From contig JAGVSM010001430.1 of assembly GCA_022494885.1 (NCBI GenBank), forward strand, positions 248,001 to 312,000: DNA of 64,000 bases, read 5' to 3'. Shown here one piece after another: positions 41,515-52,199 of this stretch. The notes under the pieces were generated by a model. That model was not told where the DNA came from. It saw only the letters and a list, made by a program, of their open reading frames with translations, and ran no database searches. The DNA comes from Micrasema longulum (taxonomy: Eukaryota > Arthropoda > Insecta > Trichoptera > Brachycentridae). The translations under genes were made by a program, and so were the position numbers. Position 1 is the stretch's first letter, and every line of letters starts with the position of its first letter.

Positions 41515-41882
41515 AATATTTTGAGTTTGTCCAATTTTTTTTAGACATGAACTGGATTCAACCCCCTAAGCAGTAATTAATAAACATAATATATAAGAAG
41601 GGAATATATAAATCTAATCATTACATTTACATTTGCATAATTCGGTCAGAATCTCACCCGCATCAATAAAGGTTTCAGCTTTTTAACTTTACAAAAAATA
41701 TATGGAAAAATATAAGGAATATAAATGTTTAAACAAAGGCAGAATGGTGAATGTTACACAATGTGTATAGTAGCCACATAAACCAGCCAATGATAGGTCA
41801 TTAGCGTTGTAAAGGCCTAGACTTCTGTATTCCCTTCTATAAAATGTATTTCATCTCCGTTGCAATTATTTAATTGATATTT
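41515..41882. mobile_element. Fold-back element
   Basis: It opens with the outer end TTTTGAGTTTGTCCAA and ACTGGATTCAACCCCC, has a reduced left arm (AGAAGGGAATATATAAATC), the loop AAAGGTTTCAGC, and a good inverted arm: GGCAGAATGGTGAATG, GCCAATGATAGGTCATTAGC, GACTTCTGTATTCCCTTC, CTCCGTTGCAATTATT. Confidence 0.65.
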
Positions 41883-41927
41883 TGTACGGAAAAAAGTTTT
41901 ACAATGGCTTTCTTACCTAATATTCAT

Positions 41928-42175
41928 CGTCATCATCATTTCTCTATCCGCACTCAGTTGTCCATGAAGCAGCGCATTGAGGACGCTTATATTGATCATT
42001 TGTTTTGGGGAGCCAAGATAACCACTTACACTTCGGATCCGGTCCAGAGACTATGTAATATTAAAGTAAAAATCATTCTTTCAATAAAATATCCAATCCC
42101 AATTCAGACAGAAATAGAACCTAAGACCTTTGGCTAGGTAGAAAAACTCTCATTAGTTCACCACAAGGTTGAGTT
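41928..42175 (-). mobile_element. SINE family C
   Basis: ATCGTCATCATCATTTCTC, CTATCCGCACTCAG, then CCAGAGACTATG, GAAATAGAACCTAAGACC and GGTAGAAAAACTCTC. The tail and body are recognisable; the B box is decayed. Confidence 0.6.
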
Positions 42176-42427
42176 ATCTCTTATCGAGGTTTTTACCTGA
42201 GAATAGACGTCAAGTTTAAATACTTTTACTAAGTTCTAGTTCAATTTTAAATATCGAGGGGTATTCTTCATACTGTTGTACACAGATATTTACTAATATA
42301 TCAAATCGGTTAAAACTACGAGCATAATGTCGAGAGTTTTTTTGTTCTTCAAAGTTGTTAGTTTTTTGAATATTTTTTTTTATTAATCAATATATTTTCA
42401 TAAATGTAACATGTTTTTTTTATTCTA

Positions 42428-42540
42428 ATACAAATCTACTTGTTCTACATTTAGTAAATGTTATAACTGTAACTGTCCAAAAAAAAAAGACTAACTATTG
42501 TGCTTAGAAAGTGACTTACACTGTTTTGTTATTTATTTAT
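42428..42540 (+). repeat. Dispersed repeat Y, copy 2
   Basis: AATCTACTTGTTCTACATTT, AACTGTAACTGTCCAAAA and AAAGTGACTTACACTG. Direct partner of 40858-40970, about 1.57 kb away. Confidence 0.55.
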
Positions 42541-43139
42541 TTGAATTTAAATAATTTTAAATATACAAGTAGATACATGAAAAAAAAAACTAAAAGAATA
42601 TAAAAAAAAAAAATAAGAATAAAATATTAATAATAATTAAAATAGAATACTGGTTTTACACGGGTTCAAAATATTACTTTAAATTTACTTTGAATTTATT
42701 TTTTGACATAGTAGTTTTAATAGTTTTTAATTAGGGAGGTTATTGTAATTTTTTATACATTTGAAAATGAAGCCTTTTTGACCAGGATTTGTATGAAATA
42801 TAGGAATTTTAATATTATTTTGGTATTTGAGTGACTTATTGATCTCATTTTTTTTATTGTTTCTTCTTTAAAAAAATGTATTATGGATATTATTATATAA
42901 ATCGTGTCTAATGAAGGAATATTCAATAATTTATATAGAACTCCCATAGTGGATGTTGGGGTTTTTTTAAAAATTATTAATAATTAATCTTTATGCTTTT
43001 TTAAAAGGGTTTAATATATTGGCATATGTACCACCCCCTTCAATAATTTTTATAATCAAGAGAAACGGTGGCATTTACAAAATCCACTATTTTTTAGTCG
43101 CGTTAGATAAAACATGATTTTATATTTGTATACGTCAAA
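42541..43139. other. AT-rich, nothing recognised
   Basis: No supported feature. Confidence 0.5.
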
Positions 43140-43345
43140 GAGTTGTCGGTTTCAAGCAAGAGGTCTCGAATTCAGTTCCGGACATATTTGGTATGAAATA
43201 TTTATTAGAGATTGTTTGTTTTTACACTAGGATATTTTATCCTGGAACGGAACCTGAAGCGTAAGACTGATTATGATATCTTTATGAAACGAATTGGTGT
43301 ATAAAATCAGTGCCCTATGCACTATAAGCTGTGGAAAGGTAATAA
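43140..43345 (+). mobile_element. SINE family C, opposite orientation
   Basis: Head remnant CAAGCAAGAGGTCTCGAATT, then TGGTATGAAATATTTATTAG, GAACCTGAAGCGTAAGACTG, and CAGTGCCCTATGCACTATAA. It is the only good plus-strand copy. The ATG tail is lost. Confidence 0.65.
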
Positions 43346-43519
43346 TATATTTTAAATTCTTTTTATTCATTGAGAACAGATATAATATGAAAAAGATTTT
43401 TATTCAGGTAGACCTCAGAGCTGCATCATTATACAGAGAAATGTAAAAATACGAATTGAAACATTTTCCTCTAGAATTTTCCAATCCACCTTGTTAACTC
43501 TACATCTTACAACATCTCA

Positions 43520-43640
43520 TGTCACGGCCCCGGAAATGCATATTCCTCAAAACTGCCTTGTTGCATTTCCGGCGGAAGAGAGAACCGCCGCCCCTGCGGA
43601 GCGATGCATATTTCAATATTTCATTTCCTGGCGGAAATTC
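43520..43640. other. CpG-rich patch with dyads
   Basis: GGAAATGCA and TGCATTTCC (43538 and 43563) are a perfect 9 bp inverted pair; TTTCCGGCGGAA and TTTCCTGGCGGAAA follow. A 68-codon frame (43491-43697) crosses it without a recognisable domain. This could be a small MITE or a regulatory patch; I cannot decide. Confidence 0.35.
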
Positions 43641-44369
43641 CTTTTGATGCTGCAAAACAATACTAGAGAAATCGTTTCTAGAACATCCCTCACGTAACGG
43701 GCTTTCAGGAATGGGATGACAAAGGATCTACGTGCGTTTATTTTATAAAAATGAACACTAGATGGCACTCTCGAATTACAGACTGAAATAAGGTTTCATG
43801 AGAAGGCTTTCGAAACATCGATATGATGTGCACTTTAAAGCAATACGTGACTTGGAACGGTATTGTTTAATCTTAGATGTTTGATTGTTTGAAATAAAGA
43901 CTACAAATCTAGTATATTATATTATATTCTGTGTAAAAAGAATGTGAGCCTTTACTTTTTTTAATTGTGAGGAATAAGAAATTTACAATGTAAGAAATAA
44001 AATTATTAAAAACAATAACGCGTTTTAATTTAAGAAAAATGGAATGCCTACATCATATCGTCGAGGTTCAAGCAAAAGTCATTAAACCTAAAAAATGACA
44101 GGTTTGAGTTAAATATGCCATTCGAAGTGCAAAATTTAGTTCTTTAAGAAGCAAACGTCATCATAGAAAATAGTTACTTAAATCCAAATAGTTTATTTTA
44201 CGCTATGTGACTTAACATTATATTATATATAAAAATATAAGAAAAAAAAAAAACACGTTAAATTAAAAAATCAAAATTAATAAAGTAAAATCGTATAAAA
44301 TCGTAATATTTAATATGTCCATGTTCTTGTAATTTTCTCAAATTAAACGGTTTGGGTAGGTAGGAAGAA
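43641..44369. other. No recognised feature
   Basis: AT-rich, no supported feature. Confidence 0.45.
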
Positions 44370-44445
44370 ATTGCCTTAAGGCAATATGCCCGCCCTTATA
44401 TGTATTTAAATCGTATATGTATATAAAGTGTTAAATAAATAAATA
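44370..44445 (+). mobile_element. LINE 3' end with hairpin
   Basis: ATTGCCTTAAGGCAAT (44370-44385) is a perfect 16 bp palindrome. It is followed by ATGCCCGCCCTTATATGTAT and ends TTAAATAAATAAATA. A stem-loop before a short tandem tail is typical of CR1/jockey-like LINE 3' ends. No coding part is preserved. Confidence 0.45.
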
Positions 44446-44847
44446 TCCGATATCTAGACAGACTTCATACTGTTAAATGGGGCGCCTGCTATTCGTAGCC
44501 GCACTCCCAGTTCGTTTTGAAAGCTGTCTTTGTCCGTAACATATTTTCCCAGGTATTTGAAACTCTCGTCCCTTTTGATGCCAAATAACAGGGGGTATCA
44601 AATTAAATCATACAAAAATAAGTAATGAAAAAACATCAAAATATCAAGATATATAAAAAGCAAATAATATAATGGAAGGAAGCAGGTCAGTAAATTTTTA
44701 ATAACGTATTTCGTTTACGGCATTTGAATGAATGAGTTAAATTAATGAACAGGTAAATTGAATTGAATTTTTTAGCCGTTAATAATATTGCAATGCAAAA
44801 TGTGCATATTTGAATTTCAACACGTATCTTGTGTGAGAATCTTGCAG
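44446..44847. other. No recognised feature
   Basis: AT-rich, with a small GC-richer patch at about 44475-44570. Nothing supported. Confidence 0.4.
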
Positions 44848-45012
44848 GCATGGGAATAGTATGAACATATCAATAGATGCATCAAACGCAATGAACTCAA
44901 TGTATTGCAGAATCGCTCCTAAATACGAAATAGGGATTACATTCGCTCCAGATAACATGAACCTTGTTACCTTTCGACCCACTCTTCATATCGCTATTCT
45001 CCGTACTTCGAA
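44848..45012 (+). CDS. Candidate internal host exon (weak)
   Basis: A plausible acceptor (GAATCTTGCAG, ending at 44847) and a plausible donor (TCGAAGTAAGA, GT at 45013) enclose 165 bp, a multiple of three, with one frame open throughout. It reads HGNSMNISIDASNAMNSMYC, R-I-A-P-K-Y-E-I-G-I-T-F-A-P and FRPTLHIAIL. If not spliced, the frame stops just past the donor. Composition is balanced and unlike the surrounding AT-rich noise. A minus-strand 67-codon frame also overlaps. I recognise no family and see no neighbouring exon. Confidence 0.25.
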
Positions 45013-45317
45013 GTAAGACGCTCAGGAAATGCTATTGTAACAGTTTCAAAGAAATTTAATATTTAATATTGTGATGTTGATATTTTTCTGGGCTGACGTC
45101 TTTTGAAGTATTGTGTCTTTCATCTATTCAAGTCATTATTATTCGCGACTTGTTACTGATTCACGTTGAAAGTTAGCGATGGGGGTAAAAATAAATTGTA
45201 CCAAAATGTGCTCCCAGTATTTTTTAAAAATATAATTCTATAATTCCAACTCAATGAAATATTCATACTATTTAAACTGTTTTGACAATTTCGTTAAAAC
45301 TTTCTTCGAATGTTATA

Positions 45318-45388
45318 AACTCTTGTATGGCTGTGGTGTAACACGAGTCTTTATACAATACAAGACTTGGTATATCTCTCTTATTCGT
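45318..45388 (+). repeat. Dispersed repeat, copy 2
   Basis: AACTCTTGTATGGCTGTGG, TGTAACACGAGTCT, CAAGACTTGGTATATCTCTC. Inverted relative to 3012-3076, roughly 80% identical by eye. Confidence 0.6.
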
Positions 45389-46117
45389 TGAAGCGATGAT
45401 GTTGTATTTTTTTGTAATCTTCAAAGGGACATTTTAACATTACCCAAATTAGATGCTCTTATTTGTAGAAATCTTGTAGAACAAGGCGTTGAACTGTAAT
45501 GCGCGTGTGCGAAATTCGAAAAATTTACTTTATAAAGTGGACACAATTTTAAGAGCAGTATTCAACGAATACTATCAAGACTAGCGGAGAAACCGAGGTA
45601 TTTAGTAGATACGTTGACATAGGAAATACGCATATGTATATGTAGGTATGTACGAGTATACATACATCCTGAAAATAATGTTTGAATTTGGAAATCGCGT
45701 GCGTCCGAACGTACTTTGTGGAAATTTAAGGAATGTTGATTTGTGGATTTATAAATATTTAAAATTATTTGACAAAATACATATTCTTTAAAACTTCCAA
45801 GGGATACGCCGCATCCACAAGCCGTATGGACGGAATGCGTCCGGTACGTATATGTGTTTATTTATGTATTAGAGTTTGTAAATAATATGATTATCCTACC
45901 CATGTGTACACAATATCTTATAGAACAGAAAAATTTATTTCAAATGACGTATAATCATTAGCATTTTGTTTTACTTTTGGTGCTCATTTTTTAATCTTAT
46001 TATTTGTACTAACACCTAAAATATAATTAATTGTTCCATTCCATTAGAAACGTTTTCATACTATAATGAAAATATACTGAAAATAATATAAACATTATTG
46101 AACCCTAGTTCATAGTA
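45389..46117. other. No recognised feature
   Basis: A CpG-containing patch at 45805-45855 (GATACGCCGCATCCACAAG) has no usable frame. Otherwise AT-rich. Confidence 0.4.
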
Positions 46118-47137
46118 CTGTAGATTGGGGCTACTTTTATTCACGGGTCTAGATTGATAATCACTTTCTCTTTGTTATTTTTTCAATTTTTTGGTATTCC
46201 AAAGCATTGCGGGGAAAAAATCAAATCTCGCAACACCAAAACTGTCATCACAACATACATCAAATTCACCGCGGTCTGACTCTCGAAAATTTATTTAAAA
46301 AAAAAAATATTTCGACGTAGTTTTTCAACAAAAAAGTGCTTTGCAAAACATCGAATGCGCCAAGGTATTTATAACTGTTATGAATTTGTTTTGAAACTAT
46401 ATTCCACACGTGGTTCTTTCTTCACTATTCTAACTTTTTTCATTTGTCGGGCATGTTGTCCACTACAACTTGCACTATTTGGCGTGGGATAACTTTGATT
46501 GGGGGAAGGGGGTATAATAAATATGTATCAAAGTTGCCCCATTAAATGTTGTGTTTCATTGAATTATTTGCTTATCGTCGCTTTTTCGTTAAATGTGTAT
46601 ATATAGAATCTAACAACGTTAATGATTTTGTTATAGGTTGAAGTCATCATGATGATGCGTACATTTAAGAAAAAAAACAGGATCAAGAAGCTACAAAAAA
46701 TACGACTTAAATATACAGAATGCAGCCATCACAGAAAAATTGCCATGATGCATCTATTGAGTAGGTGTCCAAAAGTCCAAAATCCCTTACAAAACGCTTT
46801 TCAATAAGTATAAGGGGTTGCATTAAAAACCTCTTGGTAAACCTACTAAAATTTCTTTATACAAAAATTAATAAACTAAGCATTTTCTATGTAACAAATG
46901 GGGAGGGGAGGGGGTATTAAAGTTACCTCGATCACGTTCAAATGTTGATAGCACCCTTTTCTTTTTTTTTTCTCAAAAACCGAAGGATGATATTATTATT
47001 TTTTTAAACACTAATAGTAAAGTCTGAGTCATGAATGGAATTTGAGTATTTTTTTTAATGACTTAGAAACTCTGGTTACAAAAATATGACACTTTGAAAT
47101 TTGAAAACTATCAAAGTAGCCCTGCCCCAATCTACGG
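46118..47137. mobile_element. TIR element, about 1.0 kb, non-coding
   Basis: The left end is CTGTAGATTGGGGCTACTTT. The right end, reverse-complemented, is CCGTAGATTGGGGCAGGGC then TACTTTGATAG. Internal motifs GTATCAAAGTTGCCCC (about 46525) and GAGGGGGTATTAAAGTTAC (about 46908) echo the end sequence. No transposase frame is present. The flanks suggest a short TA-containing duplication but this is not secure. Likely a non-autonomous DNA transposon of unassigned superfamily. Confidence 0.65.
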
Positions 47138-47924
47138 TACTTACTGACTCTAATTCTCATAAAACAACCTCGAGCTATAATAAATATTCGATTTAATAAA
47201 ACTATTTGTGATTCCCATGATTCACCTATCTGACATTTCTACTACTGAAAATCCATTACATTATTTTTGTTTCTCTCTCAACGGCGATACATTTGACACG
47301 TTAAAAATATACAGAGGAAAAATAATCGTTCTTTTTAGTGATTGCGTGGCAATTAAATTAATTGAGTATATTTTATTAGAGAAATGTACCGATTATTAAG
47401 TTAATTGGCCCTAAAGATAAACACTGTATTCGGAACAGAGAAAGTTCCTCGAGGAGCATTAGTAATATCAAAAGTACCATGTTTGATTGAGTCATCACGA
47501 GTTTTTGTAAATAAATCGTATTGTGATCATAGTCTGAAACTCACACATTCAACTTATCTAGGGCTAAGGGCGTAAACATTTCATTTAGTCATTTAAAGAG
47601 TGGCAAGTTTTTAGCGAGAAAGCGTAAGTTAGTTATTTTATACGATGCATAAAAACAAGTTTTTTTTAGGTAGATGTATCAAAAATTAATACGGCCGTCA
47701 AAAGCAATAAGGTGTTTTATTGCCAAAAATCACACACTGAGTTAAATATGAAGTAATGTTTTGCAAACAATTTTGAACCATTTAATATGTATATCGAAAT
47801 GAGCAGTAAAAAAACGTTACAGTACAAAAAACGATACACCGAATGTTTTTTAGTTTTTCAAGCAATAACACAATCAAACACTCGATTTAGATATGACACA
47901 CACAGATTTTATGCTTTAGAAACA
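47138..47924. other. No recognised feature
   Basis: A 63-codon plus frame at 47208-47399 has no recognisable domain or splice context. Confidence 0.4.
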
Positions 47925-48230
47925 ATAAGCATACTGTGTTTTTACTTAGGGATAGAACCAGAATAGCGCATATCATGGATTGCGTAGCAAGGCTGAAGTG
48001 GCAATGGGCAATACATGTTGTGAGACATGACCCCACAAGATGGACCCCTAATATTAAAAAATGAAGACCTTAAGAGAATAAGAGGCGTCGGAAGACTTCA
48101 AAAAAGATAGAACGACGACATAACCGCTGTGGGCGGGTAAAAATTGCAACCGACCGAAAGAAATGGAAGGATATGAAGAAGTCTTTATCCAGCAGTGGGG
48201 GACAGAAGGCTGAAGAAGAAGATTTTACTT
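47925..48230 (+). pseudogene. RTE-type LINE C-terminus
   Basis: The plus strand reads LRDRTRIAHIMDCVARLKWQ, W-A-I-H-V-V-R-H-D-P, a stop after NIKK, then in another phase RRRKTSKKIERRHNR and RVKIATDRKKWKDMKKSL. The R-V-A-R-L-K-W-Q-W-x-x-H-V motif and the final D-R-x-K-W block are the C-terminal hallmark of RTE-type LINEs. The 3' end reads CCAGCAGTGGGGGACAGAAG. The same region on the minus strand is at 51735-52165. Confidence 0.8.
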
Positions 48231-48519
48231 ATGATTATTTAGAAATATACTAAGCATCATGTCTCAAAATACGACTTTTGTTAGTAACTGCAGCACCGAA
48301 TTTTCTTATTCTGAAATTATATCTAAATACGTTTGAAAATTTGTGAATGTTAGTTGACATTTATTGGTGGAATTGAATACTTAAAATTATCTCGATAAAT
48401 GCTTATTTTTCACCATTATCAATTTTTAGTTTTTACAGGATTCCTTCGTAACTGATAACGACAGACTCATAAAAGTGGTTTGAAATATGGAAATACAATA
48501 TATGTTTTGACTACTTACT

Positions 48520-48575
48520 ATACAAATCATTTCCTTTCCGAACCTAATGGTGAATAAGGCACTAGTTTATGTATG
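48520..48575 (-). mobile_element. SINE family C, 3' end fragment
   Basis: AAATCATTTCCTTTCCGAAC then CTAATGGTGAATAAGGCAC. Confidence 0.45.
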
Positions 48576-48689
48576 TTATTTTTTCACTGTTTAATGGAAA
48601 TGAAAATGGTTTTCATTTGTTTTACTTTTGTTTTTTTTTTTAAATGGAATAAACAGATTACTAAATTATGTAAAATATTAAGGACAGTT

Positions 48690-49202
48690 ATAGGCAGCAT
48701 GTTTAGATTAAAATATTTTGTTCCAATAAAACATTAAGACTTATTTTTCAATCATTAGCGGAATCAATTTTTAGGTATGGTTTTACCAGTTGGGTCTTAT
48801 CTTGTAAAACCAACATGAAAAAAAAACCACTTTTTACAAAACTTCGCTCTTAAATTAATCAACAGATCAGCTAGAATTTGTAAGGAAGAGATACCCGAAC
48901 TTTTTAAATAGCAAGAGTGCTTGTCCATAAATGCTATTACATGGATCAAATTTGTTACTAGATATCGATTTGATAGTAACTACCAAACAAGTATACACAT
49001 ACATTTATTTATTATGGAAATCATACAGTATTTTTAACAAAATCAAGGTACAAGAAAACAATTCATAAAATTATATTTGTATATACATAATACAAGGCTG
49101 GCACAACGTGAAGGCTTGTCAGTACCGAGGTTTGTAAACAAATATGGTCAAATAACACTTTATTATACAGTTCCTAAAATTTTCAATGAGATTACCAAGG
49201 TA
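48690..49202 (+). pseudogene. LINE reverse transcriptase C-terminal fragment
   Basis: Pieces in three phases: RLKYFVPIK then LRLIFQSLAESIFRYGFTSW, then NFALKLINRSARICKEEIPE with an internal stop before QECLSINAITWIKFVTRYRF, then N-T-R-L-A-Q-R-E-G-L-S-V-P and YTVPKIFNEI. The S-L-x-E-S-I-x-x-Y-G helix and the N-T-R ... P-K-I-F-N-E-I end place it in the jockey-type group. Around 49005-49060, sequence like an antisense LINE tail interrupts the reading. It is joined directly to a SINE at 49203. Confidence 0.75.
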
Positions 49203-49370
49203 AGATGATCAGTCTAACGCTTAAGTGCCAGTCCAAACACAATTTAATATTCTAATGAAAAAACAACTTTTGAAATAAATAGTTCATGTCAACCATGAAA
49301 GAAATCGATATTGAGACTTCTTATATTGTTAGCAAATGCGGAGACCATTACACCACGAATACGCACATTA
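49203..49370 (-). mobile_element. SINE family C
   Basis: AGATGATCAGTCTAACGC, AGTGCCAGTCCA, CATGTCAACCATGAAAG, AAATCGATATTGAGACTTC, and GAGACCATTACACCACGAA. The ATG-rich 3' end is missing. Confidence 0.65.
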
Positions 49371-49429
49371 TTAATATTTAAAGCATTAACTTTGTGGTCA
49401 AACATTTAACTATTTTTTTTTCATTTGTT

Positions 49430-49875
49430 AATTTTAGCTGATGTTAAAGAGCTGAAACCTTTATTGTTGTGAAGAGATTCATGTGACTGAAACGCCAGGC
49501 GTTGCCTAGTATGTGAAATTAACAAATGTTATTATTATAACAAATGTTATTGTAATTATAACAAATGTAAAATTATAACAAATTATAACAAACGTTTAAT
49601 TAATTAATAAAATTAACAAATGGAAGAAATTAAGAAATATGGATGTTCAAACATAGGAAAAATTGTGAATGTTACACAGTGTGTTAAGTGGCCACTTAAA
49701 CCAGCCAATGACATGTCATAAGCCCTGTAAATGCCTAGACTTCCATATTCCCTTATTTAAGGTATTCTGCATCCCTGTTGTAATTTGGTATCTTAATGAC
49801 TCCCGAGGGGGTGAAATCCAGTCTTTTGTCTACAAACATTTGGACAAACTCAAAGATTGTTACTTAACTAAATGT
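49430..49875. mobile_element. Fold-back element (subfamily 1) with tandem spacer
   Basis: The left loop portion GAGCTGAAACCTTTATTG and GGCGTTGCCTAGTATGTGAA is followed by an irregular array of ATTATAACAAATGTT units (about 49518-49620). A full right arm follows: GAAATATGGATGTTCAAAC, ACACAGTGTGTTAAGTGGCC, CCTAGACTTCCATATTCCC, CAGTCTTTTGTCTACAAAC, ATTTGGACAAACTCAAAG. The open frame at 49669-49881 is an artefact of the arm. Confidence 0.75.
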
Positions 49876-49899
49876 TATTAAATATTTGTAAATAAATAC

Positions 49900-49965
49900 T
49901 TAAAAACTTTTCTATATCTACCGGCTTCAAAACGTACCCGTCTCTTCGTTAGGACACCAATTAAA
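49900..49965 (-). mobile_element. PLE terminal fragment
   Basis: CTATATCTACCGGCTTCAAA and CGTCTCTTCGTTAGGACACC resemble PLE terminal blocks at 14956 and 32328. CATTAACTTTGTGGTC at 49384 is a further trace on the other side of the fold-back element. Confidence 0.45.
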
Positions 49966-50814
49966 CCAACATGCATTGATATGTTCATAATTTAATCAGT
50001 GCATGTTTATCCTAATCAGTACATGTGCCTATTAAAATGCATGCCGTGTTGGTTTTATATTTTTGTGCAACAACTATGGTGAAGGTGTAGTGTTTAACAT
50101 GTTACCAAACAATATTAAAAATAGCGAGTTAAATACAGGAGTGAGACGATTGCTCAAATTCTGGCTAATGGAAAGAAAGTTTTTGTATTAGTGATTGTTT
50201 TTCATTTTTATTAATGTTATGTAATATGGTATAATATGTAATGTTTTTCAAATAAAATTATGATGAATGTAGGTTAAGTATGACAAATCGAAGCAATATA
50301 AATTAGAACCTACCGACAAGTTGTACGTTTACAATTCAGCAAGACTTAAGTTGTAAGACAATAGTGTAAATGTTTTGGGAAAAAAAAAATTATGCTTAAG
50401 ACATATTTTTTTGTCGAGTGTTACTGTTGCGTCGTTCAACTGTTAGTTGAATGTGTATTCAATATTTCATTCAATGACACAATTGAGCAATGATTGCATT
50501 ATAATATGTATAAGAGTAAACTTTTTAAATATATTGTAAAATCAACATTGATTCCAATACAATACAGAAATAGAAACCTGTTTTTACAGATATTTACAAA
50601 TTTAGTATTTTATACATTTGTTAATGTCTTATTATCTTTCAAAATTAGAAACGTTTCACACTTGAATTCATTCTAGCAACCTCAAATTAAAACGGTGACA
50701 TAAACGTTTGGAAACATAATGAAACGTTAAACAGTTTTTTGGCCATCTTATCTGCTAATAATACCTTAATTTTATTATGATTTATATTTTGATGTTAATA
50801 AGTTATGTTAAAAA
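49966..50814. other. AT-rich, nothing recognised
   Basis: A loose inverted pair (AACCAACATGCATTGA at about 49974 and ATGCATGCCGTGTTGG at 50038) brackets about 60 bp. Nothing else is supported. Confidence 0.4.
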
Positions 50815-51090
50815 TTGATATTCACTTGGTACAAAAAGCTACTAAGAACTGCTGAAATTAAGGTCTTTAGGTCCATTACTGGAAAAACGGTCTTAGACCG
50901 AATCCGTCATGCGTTAATTAGAGATACGTGTGAAATAGGATATATCATGCAATGGAGCAGATCCAGACGAAGATATTGGAGGAACCAAGCGAGCGGGATG
51001 AGCAGAGACCTGCAAGATTACCAACTAGTTTTCTGTAACAAAGATCTTAGGATCTCTTAAAAGATGAAGAAAACGAAAAGGAAGAAGATA
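50815..51090 (+). pseudogene. RTE-like LINE C-terminus, second type
   Basis: The open frame 50815-51060 reads LLRTAEIKVFRSITGKTVLD, then R-I-R-H-A-L-I-R-D-T-C and RSRRRYWRNQASGM. The A-E-x-K-x-x-R-x-I-x-G-K-T-x-x-D-R-I-R block and the R-R-x-W ... R-M ending are the end of a common insect LINE type. An A/G-rich run (AAGATGAAGAAAACG) follows. It is 5'-truncated; only the last 80 codons remain. Confidence 0.75.
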
Positions 51091-51534
51091 TACGTAATTA
51101 ATTAAAATAGACTCTTTTTTCCAAATATCCGAATTTTTACGATTATCTGAATGAGACCCAGTATCAATTTATTCAGATAATTGGAATATTTTGATTTAGA
51201 TTAAGATGTTTGATTTTCGTAATAAAAATCTTCAAGAAGCTACACTTAACTTTCAATAAGAAGAAGGGACCCTCTCTATCAACAATATTATAGAGGCATT
51301 CCTTTGAGAACTTTTTATGGAAACTGCAAGTGGTTTTGTTTGGAAAAAAACATGGAAGGCCATGTATGGAAATTACAATATTATAACTATGCATGTTTAT
51401 TAAAATACCGTATTCTCATTTTACTATTCGCACCCAAAGTTTATGTTTAAACGCTTTCTTAAATTTGTACATTGCAACATATATTGGTAATTTAATACAT
51501 GATGCTCTCGCGCTTTAGATGCAGAAAAGAAATA
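51091..51534. other. No recognised feature
   Basis: A 73-codon minus frame at 51173-51394 shows no domain I recognise. Confidence 0.4.
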
Positions 51535-51615
51535 TAAACCCTGTCGACCCAGCCAGGACTTGAACCCAAGACCTCACACATTTCAAGCAAATGCTTTTAC
51601 CAGAACACGACGGGG
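51535..51615 (-). mobile_element. tRNA-like SINE head (unassigned family)
   Basis: The minus strand has GTTCTGGTAAAAGC (A-box position) and TTGGGTTCAAGTCCTGG (B box). The arms do not close into a full tRNA. No body matching families A-D is seen beside it. Confidence 0.45.
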
Positions 51616-51734
51616 TGGAGAAATCAGTTGATTTCATTTTTAATAAGTTTATTTGATAGCAATCTAGTCCAAGATGGTTCTTGATTCTGGTCGGAAATTA
51701 ATAAAATATTGATATTTATGAATTTATGAATTTA

Positions 51735-52165
51735 TATATCTTCTTCACCCTTCTGTCCTCCACTGCTGGATATACGCTTATTCCGTATTCTTCCATTTCT
51801 TTCGGTCGGTTTCTACGCTATGTTGTCGGACCATCTTTTTTGAGGTCTTCCAACGCCTCGCTTATTCTCCCAAAATCTCCATCTAGTCATCATCTCCATC
51901 TCTAAGTTTAGGGGTTCATCTTATGGGATCTTGTCTTGCTACATGTCCTGACCATTGCCACTTCAGTCTTGCTACGCGATCCATAATATCCGCTATTTTG
52001 GTTCTGTTTCTGTTTCTAATTTTCTGATTTCTTATTCTGTCTCTTGGGCTTATACAAAGCATGGATTGCTGTGAGCATTTGAGACTTTCTACATTTCTAC
52101 TTGTGAGAACCATGGTCTCCAATGCAAATGTAGTCAATTTATACAAATATGTATGCACATAATTA
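51735..52165 (-). pseudogene. RTE-type LINE C-terminus
   Basis: The minus strand encodes YLYKLTTFALETMVLTSRN, then LCISPRDRIRNQKIRN, RVARLKWQWSGHVARQDPIR and a stop; past the stop, ARRWKTSKKMV and TDRKKWKN follow in shifted phases, and the DNA ends ATCCAGCAGTGGAGGACAG. The I-S-x-R-D-R-I-R-N and R-V-A-R-L-K-W-Q-W-S-G-H-V motifs are diagnostic. It is a close relative of 47925-48230 in the opposite orientation. Confidence 0.85.
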
Positions 52166-52199
52166 TGTTGTTTTACTAGAATCGTATTTAAAAATTTTT

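Noticed and set aside
42600..42655. A-rich run as a retrotransposon poly(A) tail
   Set aside because: No recognisable element on either side; simple AT-rich sequence is common here.
49669..49881. 70-codon plus-strand frame
   Set aside because: Lies entirely in the right arm of a fold-back element.
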